A model generated the notes under the pieces. It did no database searches, was not told where the DNA came from, and worked only from the letters and a program-made list of their open reading frames with translations. Below are positions 27,606 to 36,449 of a stretch of 64,000 bases of DNA, piece by piece. Numbering within the stretch: the stretch's first letter is position 1; the number at the start of each line of letters is the position of its first letter. Location of the stretch: contig MTOH01000011.1 of the NCBI GenBank assembly GCA_002011615.1, forward strand, positions 93,302 to 157,301, written 5' to 3'. The position numbers were made by a program, and so were the translations under genes. The DNA comes from Candidatus Hydrothermus pacificus (GTDB lineage: Bacteria; Hydrothermota; Hydrothermia; Hydrothermales; Hydrothermaceae).

Positions 27606-28793
27606 ATGAAAAAAATAATTGCTGGAATAGCTCTGGTCTCATTCCTCTATGCAGGAGGATGGGACCATCCTGTCCAGGGAATAAGGGGGCTGGGGATGGG
27701 AGATGCCTATACAGCACTTGCAGAGGATGCGACAGCAATATGGTGGAACCCTGCAGGACTTTCTTTTCAGAAGAGTATGCTTGAAGTAAATGTAGGTGGA
27801 ACAGTAGATATGCCAATGCATGTCTGGAAATTTCCTGACCCTGCAAATCCTTCTGCAGAAAAAGAAGCAACTTCAAATCTTGTGAAAATTGTGCCTCAGG
27901 CATTTATTTCCTACAAACTGAACAAGTTCGGTCTGGGTTTCGGATATTATGTTGCATACGGTGGCGGTGGTGTTGACTGGAAAGAAGAAGATGCTGGTAT
28001 GGACATATACTCTGTTCTTGGTGTCATGTCCTTCACCCCAGCATTTTCCTACATGATAAATGAAAAATTCGGAATAGGAGCAAGGATAAACATACTTTAC
28101 GGAACCTATGAAAGCAAAACCAGCATGAGCCAGCCTGTTCAATTTTCTTCAAAAGATGAAGGAAGCGGATGGGCATTTTCAGGAGGTGCAGGAATTCTTT
28201 ACAAACCTCTTGATATCCTTTCAGTGGGATTTAATTTCAGGGGACCATTCACATTAAAACCCTCAGGAACCCATACAGAAGATACTCTTGAATTTGACAC
28301 AGAATCAGAGGTTGATTTCCCGATGACTTTCGGGATAGGTTTCGGACTGACCCCGATGCCCAATTTAACACTCGGACTTGACTTTGAATACACAACATGG
28401 TCAACCCTTGATTACTTCATAACCACTGTTAAAACACCCATGGGAGAATCTGTTGACACAACAGAACTTTTATTTGAGGATGCCTTTAAAATAAAGCTGG
28501 GTGGTGAATATGCATTTCCTGAAATTGGTCTCGCATTAAGAACAGGATTCGCTTATGATAAAGCAGCATCTCCTGATTCAACCCTCTCCGCCGGGAATAT
28601 TGACCCTGATAAATTTGTGATTTTCGGCGGAATAGGATATGAAAGGGCAAACTTTGGAATAGATTTATCAATTTTAAAAGCATTCGGCTCAGAGAGAAAG
28701 TATGAGGAAGAGGTTGCACCGGGAGTTACAGTTACAAATAAATACAACATGAACCCCATGGCAATAGGGGTTGCATTAAAGTACAAACTTTAA
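27606..28793 (+). CDS. Outer-membrane protein of the FadL/PorV-like family
   Basis: The 395-residue protein starts with a signal peptide ('KKIIAGIALVSFLYAGG'). The mature start 'GIRGLGMGDAYTALAEDATAIWWNPAGL' (key pieces 'GLGMGDAYTALAED' and 'WWNPAGL') is the hallmark of FadL/OmpP1/PorV-type barrels. The rest alternates strands with many aromatics and ends in 'GVALKYKL'. PorV-type proteins carry type IX secretion cargo to the surface; FadL members import hydrophobic molecules. With T9SS-like cargo genes in the window the PorV reading is attractive but not proven. The ATG at 27606 is preceded by a strong GGGAGGAAGG site. The whole gene is flanked by a 16-bp inverted repeat. Confidence 0.8.
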   Translation: MKKIIAGIALVSFLYAGGWDHPVQGIRGLGMGDAYTALAEDATAIWWNPAGLSFQKSMLEVNVGGTVDMPMHVWKFPDPANPSAEKEATSNLVKIVPQAFISYKLNKFGLGFGYYVAYGGGGVDWKEEDAGMDIYSVLGVMSFTPAFSYMINEKFGIGARINILYGTYESKTSMSQPVQFSSKDEGSGWAFSGGAGILYKPLDILSVGFNFRGPFTLKPSGTHTEDTLEFDTESEVDFPMTFGIGFGLTPMPNLTLGLDFEYTTWSTLDYFITTVKTPMGESVDTTELLFEDAFKIKLGGEYAFPEIGLALRTGFAYDKAASPDSTLSAGNIDPDKFVIFGGIGYERANFGIDLSILKAFGSERKYEEEVAPGVTVTNKYNMNPMAIGVALKYKL

Positions 28794-28815
28794 AAACTTA
28801 ACTTTTAAAATTCAC

Positions 28816-28831
28816 CCCCGACCCTTTTTAA
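28816..28831 (-). repeat. Inverted repeat, right arm (16 bp) flanking the barrel gene
   Basis: This is the exact reverse complement of 27533-27548. It lies 22 bases past the stop of the barrel gene and just upstream of the GlmU-like start at 28836, so it could act as a terminator element, operator or recombination arm. Confidence 0.7.
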
Positions 28832-28835
28832 ACAA

Positions 28836-29975
28836 ATGAGAGTTATTTTTTTTGAAGATTTGAGGTATATAAAATTCTGGTTTCCGATTTTCAGATTAAA
28901 TCCCTTTTTCAAACTTTCCTTTTTCAATCCCTTTGTAAAAAACAAAAAATCGTATCTCCTCATAAGGGAAGAGATATTTGAGATTTCAAGAAATTATTTT
29001 AGAAAAGAAAAAATTTTGAAGGAAGTTAATTCAGAAAATGCCTTACTCCTCTCCTCTTTTTTTATACCTGAAAAAATAAAAAACTTTAAAGAAAATACTA
29101 TTTTAGCCTTTAAGAGTGAAAAAGTGGGGATTTTTCTGAAAAGGGCAAAATTTAAAAACCTGAATGAATTACTTGAAGAATTCAATAAAAATTATGATGA
29201 AAAAGAAATAAAAGGAAAATTTATAAATACTCCTTTTAAGTTAATATCCGAATTTGAAGAAATCTTAAATAATTACCTGAATTTGATAAAATCAGAATAC
29301 AAAAGAGTCAGCAAAAACCTTTATTCAAATTCAAAAATTTCAAAAAATGTGGAGATTGATACAAAAAACGGAATAGTTATAATTGAAGAAAATGTTGAAA
29401 TAGAGCCTTTTTCCTTTATAAAGGGACCTGCATTCATAAGAAAAGGAACAATAGTAAAGTCGGGTTCAAAAATTTATTCCTCATACATAGGTCCTGTCTG
29501 CAGAATCGGTGGTGAAGTGGATACATCACTTTTTACGGGATACTCAAACAAGTCTCATCAGGGATTTATAGGACATTCAATCATCGGAGAATGGGTTAAT
29601 CTCGGTGCAATGACAACAAACTCAGATTTAAAAAACAACTATTCAGAGGTAAGGTTAAAGATAAAGGATGAAACGATATCAACAGGCACGGTTAAGTTTG
29701 GAGCAATAATAGGGGACCATGTAAAAACAGGAATAGGAACATTAATACCCACGGGTGCCTATATAGATTTTTTCACAAATATATTTTCAGGGGGGAAATT
29801 CTGTCCCAAATACATTCCACCCTTTTCATGGGTATCGGATAAAGGAATTGAGGTTTACAAAATAGATAAGGCAATAGAGACTGCAAAGAGGATGATGAAA
29901 AGAAGAAATTTAGAAATGGGAATAGAATATGAAAAAAGAATAAGTAAAATTTTTAAAGAGGAAATTGAAAAGTAA
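28836..29975 (+). CDS. GlmU-family sugar nucleotidyltransferase-like protein with left-handed beta-helix
   Basis: The 379-residue protein resembles the alternative GlmU family found in Bacteroidetes. The N-terminal half is degenerate for a nucleotidyltransferase. From about residue 170 a hexapeptide-repeat beta-helix appears ('VIIEENVEIEPFSFIKGPA', 'GTIVKSGSKIYSS', 'GPVCRIGGEVDTSLF', 'GHSIIGEWVNLGAMTTNSDL', 'GTVKFGAIIGDHVKTGIGT'). Such proteins are thought to make UDP-GlcNAc or related NDP-sugars. The acyltransferase half looks complete; the nucleotidyl half lacks a clear GxG loop. No ribosome site is seen before the ATG. It follows the barrel gene after 42 bases. Confidence 0.75.
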   Translation: MRVIFFEDLRYIKFWFPIFRLNPFFKLSFFNPFVKNKKSYLLIREEIFEISRNYFRKEKILKEVNSENALLLSSFFIPEKIKNFKENTILAFKSEKVGIFLKRAKFKNLNELLEEFNKNYDEKEIKGKFINTPFKLISEFEEILNNYLNLIKSEYKRVSKNLYSNSKISKNVEIDTKNGIVIIEENVEIEPFSFIKGPAFIRKGTIVKSGSKIYSSYIGPVCRIGGEVDTSLFTGYSNKSHQGFIGHSIIGEWVNLGAMTTNSDLKNNYSEVRLKIKDETISTGTVKFGAIIGDHVKTGIGTLIPTGAYIDFFTNIFSGGKFCPKYIPPFSWVSDKGIEVYKIDKAIETAKRMMKRRNLEMGIEYEKRISKIFKEEIEK

Positions 29976-29993
29976 CAGTGTTTCCTTTATAAT
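29965..29993 (+). promoter_or_regulatory. Sigma70-type promoter for the SurA/PrsA-like gene
   Basis: TTGAAA (29965-29970), 17-base spacer, TATAAT (29988-29993), lying over the end of the GlmU-like gene. The gene starts at 30023 with a TGGAGG ribosome site. Confidence 0.6.
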
Positions 29994-30022
29994 TTTTATT
30001 TAAAAAATTCTGGAGGATTTTT

Positions 30023-30835
30023 ATGAAAAAAGTTGCAGTAATGATGGTGATGGCTATTGTGTTTTACGCCTGTAAAAAAACAGAACAGCATGGGAAAACT
30101 CCGCTTGCAAAAGTTGGAAATATTGTGATAACAGAAGAAGAACTAAAATCACAGCTCCCTGAACTTGCCTCACAATTTATGGAAGAAGAACAAAAGTCAC
30201 AAATTCTAAATTTCGGGATAGAAGCAACTGTATTCTATCTTGCTGCAAAAGATGAAGGACTTTTTGAGGACCAGCAAATAAAGGACAAAATAAGATGGAT
30301 GGAAAGACTTTTGATTGCAGATGAGTATTTAAAAAGAAAAGTTCAGTCAGATATAACAGTTACACAAAAAGAAATTGAAGATTTTTATAACCGGTATAAG
30401 AGTGAATTTCAAAAGCAAATTGATATTGCTTATGTTATAGGTAAGAGAAAAGAAGATGTTGAAAAGGCAAGAAAAAGAATGTTGCAAACTACTCCTGTAA
30501 GGGCAATCACAGAATTTCAAAAAAACCCTGATCTGGCTGCCGATATACTGCAGGGACTCAATGTTGGAGGTTTAAGAATATATCCCAGTCTCCCTCAGGA
30601 AATGATAGATGTCATATTCTCTATAAGAGTGGGAGATGTAAGTGAAATAATCCAGATAGCACCTGACCAGTACGGATTCATAAGGATACTTGATGAAACA
30701 AAAGCAAAAGTGACAAAAGAAGAAGTGATGGAAAATATAAAATCCTTTCTTCTTGTTCAGAAAGCGCAGATAAAAAAAGATTCTATTTTTAATGTCTTAA
30801 AGGAAAAATACAAAGTTGAAATTCTAAATAAATAG
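30023..30835 (+). CDS. Lipoprotein of the SurA/PrsA-type peptidyl-prolyl isomerase family
   Basis: The 270-residue protein has a lipoprotein signal ('[16 protein letters not shown]', lipid Cys about residue 17). The next part ('[18 protein letters not shown]') is the typical start of SurA/PrsA/PpiD chaperones, followed by helices ('[22 protein letters not shown]') and a parvulin-like domain ('[26 protein letters not shown]', read at about 195-220). The parvulin core is shorter than usual, so isomerase activity is uncertain. It probably helps outer-membrane proteins fold, which fits the barrel genes nearby. TGGAGG precedes the ATG. Confidence 0.78.
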   Translation: MKKVAVMMVMAIVFYACKKTEQHGKTPLAKVGNIVITEEELKSQLPELASQFMEEEQKSQILNFGIEATVFYLAAKDEGLFEDQQIKDKIRWMERLLIADEYLKRKVQSDITVTQKEIEDFYNRYKSEFQKQIDIAYVIGKRKEDVEKARKRMLQTTPVRAITEFQKNPDLAADILQGLNVGGLRIYPSLPQEMIDVIFSIRVGDVSEIIQIAPDQYGFIRILDETKAKVTKEEVMENIKSFLLVQKAQIKKDSIFNVLKEKYKVEILNK

Positions 30836-30843
30836 GAGGTCTT

Positions 30844-31698
30844 ATGGAAATAAAAAAAGTTGGTATCACTGGTGCAGGGACAATGGGTAACGGAATTGCC
30901 CATGTTTTTGCTCTAAAAGGATACGATGTCTTATTAAACGATTTAAATGAAGAAATTCTGCAAAAGGCACTCGCAACGATTTCAAAAAATATGGACAGAC
31001 AGGTAAAAAAAGAGATAATAAAACCCGAGGATAAAGAAAATGCTCTTAAAGGAATTAAAACAACAACCGATTTTTCCGAATTCAAAGACTGTGATATGGT
31101 AATTGAGGCTGTTATAGAGGACACAAAAACCAAAATAGATGTTTTTCAGAAACTTGATGAAATTGTAAAGCCCGATGCTATATTCGCATCAAATACATCC
31201 TCAATATCAATAACTCTCCTCGCAACTCACACAAAAAGACCTGAAAAGTTCATAGGGATGCACTTTTTCAACCCTGTCCCTGTGATGAAACTGGTTGAGG
31301 TTGTTAAAGGGGAAAGAACATCTGATGAAGTGGTAAATCTAACTGTTGAACTCGCAAAAAAACTTGGTAAAGAACCCGTGGCAGTCAACGACTTTCCGGG
31401 TTTTGTTTCAAACAGGGTTTTAATGCCAATGATAAACGAAGCAGTTTACTGTCTTATGGAAGGAGTTGCAGAAAAAGATGCAATAGACAATGTTATGAAA
31501 CTCGGAATGAACCATCCGATGGGTCCACTGGCACTTGCAGACCTGATAGGGCTTGATGTTTGCCTTCATATAATGAATGTTCTTTACAAAGAACTCGGAG
31601 ACCCGAAATACAGACCCTGTCCCCTTTTAAAGAAAATGGTTGCAGCAGGATTTCTGGGAAGGAAGACAGGAAGAGGATTTTATGATTACACAAAATAG
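30844..31698 (+). CDS. hbd: 3-hydroxybutyryl-CoA dehydrogenase
   Basis: The 284-residue protein has the NAD loop '[21 protein letters not shown]', seen as '[14 protein letters not shown]' near residue 10, then '[10 protein letters not shown]', '[11 protein letters not shown]', '[15 protein letters not shown]', '[20 protein letters not shown]', '[19 protein letters not shown]' and '[11 protein letters not shown]'. It interconverts acetoacetyl-CoA and 3-hydroxybutyryl-CoA in fatty-acid or butyrate pathways. Catalytic His and Glu positions look intact. An AGGAGG-like site sits a few bases before the ATG and the gene follows the lipoprotein by eight bases. EtfAB in the same window is a possible partner system. 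Confidence 0.94.
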   Translation: MEIKKVGITGAGTMGNGIAHVFALKGYDVLLNDLNEEILQKALATISKNMDRQVKKEIIKPEDKENALKGIKTTTDFSEFKDCDMVIEAVIEDTKTKIDVFQKLDEIVKPDAIFASNTSSISITLLATHTKRPEKFIGMHFFNPVPVMKLVEVVKGERTSDEVVNLTVELAKKLGKEPVAVNDFPGFVSNRVLMPMINEAVYCLMEGVAEKDAIDNVMKLGMNHPMGPLALADLIGLDVCLHIMNVLYKELGDPKYRPCPLLKKMVAAGFLGRKTGRGFYDYTK

Positions 31699-31731
31699 GT
31701 GCAGAATACAGGATACAAAATACATAAACAA

Positions 31732-31803
31732 TACGCCATACGCTATATTCCATAAGCCATACGCCATTTGCTATAAGCCATAAACCATCCCGACATAGTC
31801 GGG
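31732..31803. repeat. CCATA-rich repeat with terminal hairpin, copy 1
   Basis: A run of near-repeats of GCCATACGCTATA/CCATAAGCC ends in the hairpin CCCGAC-ATA-GTCGGG (31789-31803). A second copy of about 60 bases with the same order and hairpin lies at 62512-62572. Here it sits between hbd and the tRNA gene, five bases before the tRNA. The hairpin is not followed by a T run, so it is not an ordinary terminator. Confidence 0.75.
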
Positions 31804-31807
31804 ATCT

Positions 31808-31881
31808 GGGCGGGTAGCTCAGCTGGTGAGAGCATCGGCTTCACATGCCGGGGGTCGCAGGTTCGAGTCCTGCTCCGCCCA
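31808..31881 (+). tRNA. tRNA-Val (anticodon CAC)
   Basis: A complete cloverleaf can be drawn. The 7-bp acceptor stem pairs GGGCGGG with TCCGCCC (one G-T), the D arm is 'GCTCAGCTGGTGAGAGC', the anticodon stem-loop is TCGGC-TTCACAT-GCCGG with anticodon CAC, and the T arm is 'GCAGGTTCGAGTCCTGC'. The discriminator is A and CCA is not encoded. It reads GUG valine codons. Confidence 0.93.
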
Positions 31882-31922
31882 TTTTTAAAATTTGTATCAT
31901 AAATAAAATCAAAAGGAGTATC

Positions 31923-34922
31923 ATGAAAAGAGCAAGGTTTTTTATAATTTTTTATTTTGTTTTCCCCTTTATGCTTAACTCTCAAATAGGTCCAACAAAG
32001 GGATTAAGAGAGAATCCTCCAGAGGTGTTTGCCCTGAAAAATGCAAGGATAATTGTAAACTCAGAAAAGACAATAGAAAAAGGGATAATAATTATAAAGA
32101 ACCGAATAATTGAAAGTGTCGGGAAAAACATCAAAATACCTTCTGATGCTTATGTCATTGATTACAAAGGGAAATGGATTTATCCCGGATTTATAGAACC
32201 CTATCTTGTATATAAAGAAGAAAAACAGGAAAAAAGTATGCCTTCCTTCAGAGGAGAGGAGCCTCAAAAGAAAAAAGAGGGAAAAGGAACCTCCTACTGG
32301 AACCCTCTTGTTCACCCTGAAAAAGAGATTTCAGAAATTATTTCATTTGATAAGAAATTACTTGAAAAATACAGAAAAAATGGCTTTACTGCAGGACTTT
32401 TTGTTTACGCGGATGGAATATTCAAGGGAAAAAGTTCTCTATTTTCTTTAAAAGACGCAAAGCCTTCTGAAAATCTCATTAAAAAGGATATTTTCCAGCA
32501 CATAGCCTTTTACTATGCAAGAATGGGAGGAGAATATCCAAACTCCCTTATGGGTTCAATAGCCCTTATAAGGCAGGTGTTTTACGATGCCATCTGGCAT
32601 AAAGAAATATGGGACTATTATAAAAAGAGAAAAAACATTGAAAAACCACCTTTTATAAAATCCTTAAAGGAACTTGAAGCCTTTTTATTTAAAAACAAAA
32701 AAGTTGTTTTTGAAACTCAAAGCGACCTTGACATATACAATGTTCTGAAAATTAAAAAAGAATTTAACCTGAATGTGCTTATAAAGGGCTCTGGTTATGA
32801 ATACAGACAGATTGAGGTTCTCAAAAAGGCAGGAATACCCCTTATAATCCCGTTAAACTTCCCTGAAAAATTTGATTTTGAAAATCCTGAGGAGGCAATC
32901 TCTGTATCTCTTGAAGAACTATTCCACTGGGAGTATACTCCCTTTAACCTTAAAAAACTGTGGGAAAATAAAATAGAGTTTGCACTTACAGCAGATGGAT
33001 TAAAAAATGTGGATGATTTCTTTAAAAACTTAAAAAAGGCAATAAAAAGGGGATTACCCGAAAAATATGCCTTAAAGGCTTTAACCGAAATTCCTGCAAA
33101 AATTCTCGGGGTGTATGAAATACTTGGAAGCATAGAAAAAGGTAAACTTGCTCATCTTGTGGTAAGTGATGGAGATATATTCAAAGACGGTGAAATCTGT
33201 GAAGTATGGATTGACGGGAAGAACTACAAAATAAAGGAAGAAGCCCTGATAAAGCCTCAGGGAAAATGGGAGATAACCTTTTATTTTCCTGAAAAAAAAT
33301 TAACCGCTGAAATTGAAATTAATGGGAAGCCTGAAAAATTAAAAGGAAATATATTTTTTGAAAAGGAAAAAATCCCGCTTAAAAGTGTAAAAACAAATAT
33401 GAGACAGCTGGAAATAATGTTTGAATCAGAAAAACTCGGTTATAAGGGCTTAACCTTTATATCAGGGATTCTTGAAAAAAATATCTATAAGGGCAGAGGA
33501 ATTTTGCCCGATGGAAAAGAGTTTAAGTTTAAAGGAGTATTTAAAGAAGAAATTAAACAAAAGAAAAAAGAACAAAAAGAAGAAATTTACAGAGAACCTG
33601 AACTTTTATTCCCTCCTGGTGAATTCGGAAGAAAAGCCTCCCCTCCTCAGCACGATTACCTTTTGATAAAAAACGCAACGATATGGACATGTTCTGAAAA
33701 AGGGGTTCTTGAAGGTTATGACATTCTCATAAAAAAGGGAAAGTTTTATAAAATAGGGAAAAATCTAAAAGCACCTGAAAACTGTGCTGTAATAAATGCA
33801 GAAGCAAGACACATAACACCGGGGATAATAGACCCCCATTCCCATATAGCAACAAGAGGAGGAAATAACGAAACAGGAGACCTGATTACCTCAGAGGTGA
33901 GAATTCAGGATGTGCTTGACCCCTATGACATTTCAACTTACAGATTGCTTGCAGGAGGAGTGACGATTTCAACCACTCTTCACGGTTCTGCAAACCCGAT
34001 AGGGGGACAGAATATAACCATAAAGCACAGATGGGGAGTTAAAAACCCTGAGGAACTTATTTTTAAAAAGGCAATGCCCACATTGAAGTTTGCCCTTGGA
34101 GAGAACCCCACGGGGTTTGGAAGCGAAACGCGAAATCCGAGGTTTCCTCAAACAAGAATGGGTGTTGAGGAGATGATAAAGGATAAGTTTAAAGAGGCTC
34201 TTGATTATAAATTTGAAAGGGAAAATGCAAAATATCCTGTAAGGAAAAATTTAGAACTTGAGCCAATCCTTGAAATTCTTGAAGCAAAAAGAATGCCCTA
34301 TATCCACGCTTACAGGGCTGATGAAATGCTGATGTTTTTGAACCTGGCAAAGGAATTCAAAATTAAAAAACTATCCTTTCAACATGCCCTTGAAGCCTAC
34401 AAGATAGCCGATGAATTGAAAAAATTCGGTGTTTATGCCACGGTATTCTCTGATTTATGGGCATACAAATTCGAAGCCTATGACGGTATCCCCTACAATG
34501 CTGCAATGCTTTACAAAATGGGCGTTATAGTATCCCTGCACTCTGACTTTTCGGAAATTGCAAGAAGATTAAATACAGAATCTGCAAAGGCAATGAAATA
34601 CGGAGGACTAACCGAAGAAGAAGCACTGAAATTAATAACAATTTACCCTGCAATCCAACTGGGAATAGATAAATGGGTTGGTTCAATTGAACAGGGAAAA
34701 GATGCGGATTTTGTTATATGGGACCGAAATCCCCTTTCCACTTACAGCAAGGTTCTGGAAACCTGGATAGAAGGAAGAAAATACTTTGACAGGAAAGAGG
34801 ATTTGAGAATGAGGGAAAGGGACAAAAAACAGAGAATGAGATTAATTCAAAAATACCTGAAAGAGAAAAAGAGTGCAAAAATGCCTTCTTCAGAAATGCC
34901 TTTTAAATTCCCTCACTTTTGA
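31923..34922 (+). CDS. Secreted tandem amidohydrolase-family protein (two domains, first one degenerate)
   Basis: The 999-residue protein starts at the ATG at 31923, preceded by AAAGGAG; the frame open further upstream runs through the tRNA and is not coding. It has a signal-like N terminus ('FFIIFYFVFPFMLNSQ'). Residues ~40-440 form an amidohydrolase-like domain that lacks the HxH metal pair ('YPGFIEPYL' replaces the usual 'PGLIDxHxH'). A middle lipid- or beta-type linker follows. Residues ~600-980 form a second domain with 'TPGIIDPHSHIATRGG', 'HGSANPIGG', 'HAYRADEMLMF', 'LHSDFSEI' and 'GKDADFVIWDRNP', so the metal site is likely intact. Substrate is unknown. Confidence 0.85.
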   Translation: MKRARFFIIFYFVFPFMLNSQIGPTKGLRENPPEVFALKNARIIVNSEKTIEKGIIIIKNRIIESVGKNIKIPSDAYVIDYKGKWIYPGFIEPYLVYKEEKQEKSMPSFRGEEPQKKKEGKGTSYWNPLVHPEKEISEIISFDKKLLEKYRKNGFTAGLFVYADGIFKGKSSLFSLKDAKPSENLIKKDIFQHIAFYYARMGGEYPNSLMGSIALIRQVFYDAIWHKEIWDYYKKRKNIEKPPFIKSLKELEAFLFKNKKVVFETQSDLDIYNVLKIKKEFNLNVLIKGSGYEYRQIEVLKKAGIPLIIPLNFPEKFDFENPEEAISVSLEELFHWEYTPFNLKKLWENKIEFALTADGLKNVDDFFKNLKKAIKRGLPEKYALKALTEIPAKILGVYEILGSIEKGKLAHLVVSDGDIFKDGEICEVWIDGKNYKIKEEALIKPQGKWEITFYFPEKKLTAEIEINGKPEKLKGNIFFEKEKIPLKSVKTNMRQLEIMFESEKLGYKGLTFISGILEKNIYKGRGILPDGKEFKFKGVFKEEIKQKKKEQKEEIYREPELLFPPGEFGRKASPPQHDYLLIKNATIWTCSEKGVLEGYDILIKKGKFYKIGKNLKAPENCAVINAEARHITPGIIDPHSHIATRGGNNETGDLITSEVRIQDVLDPYDISTYRLLAGGVTISTTLHGSANPIGGQNITIKHRWGVKNPEELIFKKAMPTLKFALGENPTGFGSETRNPRFPQTRMGVEEMIKDKFKEALDYKFERENAKYPVRKNLELEPILEILEAKRMPYIHAYRADEMLMFLNLAKEFKIKKLSFQHALEAYKIADELKKFGVYATVFSDLWAYKFEAYDGIPYNAAMLYKMGVIVSLHSDFSEIARRLNTESAKAMKYGGLTEEEALKLITIYPAIQLGIDKWVGSIEQGKDADFVIWDRNPLSTYSKVLETWIEGRKYFDRKEDLRMRERDKKQRMRLIQKYLKEKKSAKMPSSEMPFKFPHF

Positions 34923-34933
34923 AGGAGGAAAAA

Positions 34934-36235
34934 ATGAAAAGAAAAGCAATTTCAATGCTATTTTTGCTCTCCACTCTTTTTTCATCCTCACAGATTCCTG
35001 CCCCGCCCCAGAAAAAACCCATTGCTCTTAAAGGAGGTATAATACACACAATTACAAAAGGTGTAGTTGAAGATGGCATTATCCTTTTTGATAAGGGTAA
35101 AATAGTTGCTGTTGGAAAAGGTGTTAAAATCCCTGAGAATGCAGAAGTCATAGACATAAAAGGAAAACATGTATATCCGGGTATAATTGATGCAAACTCC
35201 TTAATCGGACTTGTTGAAATATCAACAATCAAACAGACCCAGGATATAAGGGAGGTCGGAGATTTCAACCCGAATATAAGACCTGAATTTGCAATAAACA
35301 TGGAAAGTGAGATAATACCTGTTACCAGGGCAAACGGGATTTTAATTTCCCTTGTTGTTCCTCAGGGAGGGATAATCACGGGCTCCTCTGCACTCATAGA
35401 ACTTGATGGATGGACATGGAAGGATGCCTTGATAAAATCGCCTGTCGGTGTCCACTTAAGATGGCCTTCTTTAAAACCCTTTTTCTACTACTTTGGTTAT
35501 GCTCCGCCAAAACCGAAATCCGTTCTTGAAAAAGAATACAAAGAGAAAATACACAGGATAAAAAAATTCTTTGAGGAAGCCAGGGCTTACTTAAAATTAA
35601 AAGAATCAGGGAAATTTTATAAAAAGGATGAAAGATATTCCGCAATGATTCCTGTTTTAAAAAAAGAAATACCCATTTTTGTCCATGCCAATGAGATAAG
35701 AGAGATAAAGGATGCATTAGATTTTCTAACAAAAGAAGACCTGAAAATCGTTCTTGTGGGAGGTTATGATTCATGGAGAGTTGCAGATTTGTTAAAAGAA
35801 AAAGACATTCCAGTAATAATAACAGGAATACATGTTCTTCCGAGAAGAAGATATGAGGGATACGACGAACCCCTCACTCTTCCTTACAAATTATATAAAG
35901 TGGGTGTAAAGTTCTGCATAGCAAATTCTGGAAATGCCTTCAGCACAATGAATGCAAGAAATCTGCCTTACAGAGCCGCAAATGCAATACCCTTTGGTCT
36001 TCCAGAAGAAGAAGCTCTGAAGGCAATAACACTCTACCCTGCTCAGATTCTCGGAGTTGCTGATAGATTAGGAAGCATAGAAAAAGGAAAAGATGCAACT
36101 TTAATAGTTACAGATGGAAACATCCTGGAAATAAAAACAAATGTTCTAATGGCATTCATAAGAGGAAAGAAAATAGACATCAGCAACAAACATAAAATGC
36201 TTTATGAAAAATACAAATTAAAAATATTTGATTAA
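34934..36235 (+). CDS. Secreted amidohydrolase-family protein, probably missing the first metal motif
   Basis: The 433-residue protein follows the previous one after 11 bases with a GAAGGAGG site, so the two are cotranscribed. It has a signal peptide ('AISMLFLLSTLFSSSQ'). The amidohydrolase pattern is clear: 'LKGGIIHTITKGVVEDGIIL', 'VIDIKGKHVYPGIIDANSLIG', 'IFVHANEIREIKDAL', 'LGSIEKGKDATLIVTDGNIL'. The HxH of the first strand is replaced by 'DANSLIG', while one His remains in 'FVHAN'. Paired secreted amidohydrolases of this kind are known from Bacteroidetes and relatives; whether this member is an enzyme or a partner of the first is open. Confidence 0.82.
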   Translation: MKRKAISMLFLLSTLFSSSQIPAPPQKKPIALKGGIIHTITKGVVEDGIILFDKGKIVAVGKGVKIPENAEVIDIKGKHVYPGIIDANSLIGLVEISTIKQTQDIREVGDFNPNIRPEFAINMESEIIPVTRANGILISLVVPQGGIITGSSALIELDGWTWKDALIKSPVGVHLRWPSLKPFFYYFGYAPPKPKSVLEKEYKEKIHRIKKFFEEARAYLKLKESGKFYKKDERYSAMIPVLKKEIPIFVHANEIREIKDALDFLTKEDLKIVLVGGYDSWRVADLLKEKDIPVIITGIHVLPRRRYEGYDEPLTLPYKLYKVGVKFCIANSGNAFSTMNARNLPYRAANAIPFGLPEEEALKAITLYPAQILGVADRLGSIEKGKDATLIVTDGNILEIKTNVLMAFIRGKKIDISNKHKMLYEKYKLKIFD

Positions 36236-36413
36236 AAGAAAATCAGGCTTGTCCGGATAATCAACATGTTATAATTAATTATAGTAAAAAACATATTTAT
36301 ATTTCTGATATCTCAGGAATGCACTTTCTATTGCTATCCATTTTCTTACTAATGTGACATATAAACATTTTAACTTTTTAAATTTTCTGGATTATCCCTA
36401 ATTATAATCCTTT

Positions 36414-36443
36414 TTGTAAAATTGAATTAAATTTCTCTATAAT
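36414..36443 (+). promoter_or_regulatory. Promoter for the antiporter gene, probably leaderless
   Basis: TTGTAA (36414-36419), 18 bases, TATAAT (36438-36443). The ATG is at 36450, so transcription would begin at about the start codon. The rest of the 214-base gap (36236-36449) holds a perfect AT palindrome, TATAATTAATTATA (36270-36283), and nothing else I can name. Confidence 0.5.
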
Positions 36444-36449
36444 CTAAAA

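Noticed and set aside
31743..31985. Minus-strand 80-codon frame across the tRNA region, and the plus-strand upstream extension of the amidohydrolase from 31845
   Set aside because: Both read through the tRNA-Val gene. The amidohydrolase has a ribosome site and signal peptide at 31923.
36253..36395. GGATAATC ... GATTATCC inverted pair in the gap before the antiporter gene
   Set aside because: The arms are only eight bases and more than 120 bases apart, which is expected by chance in such DNA.
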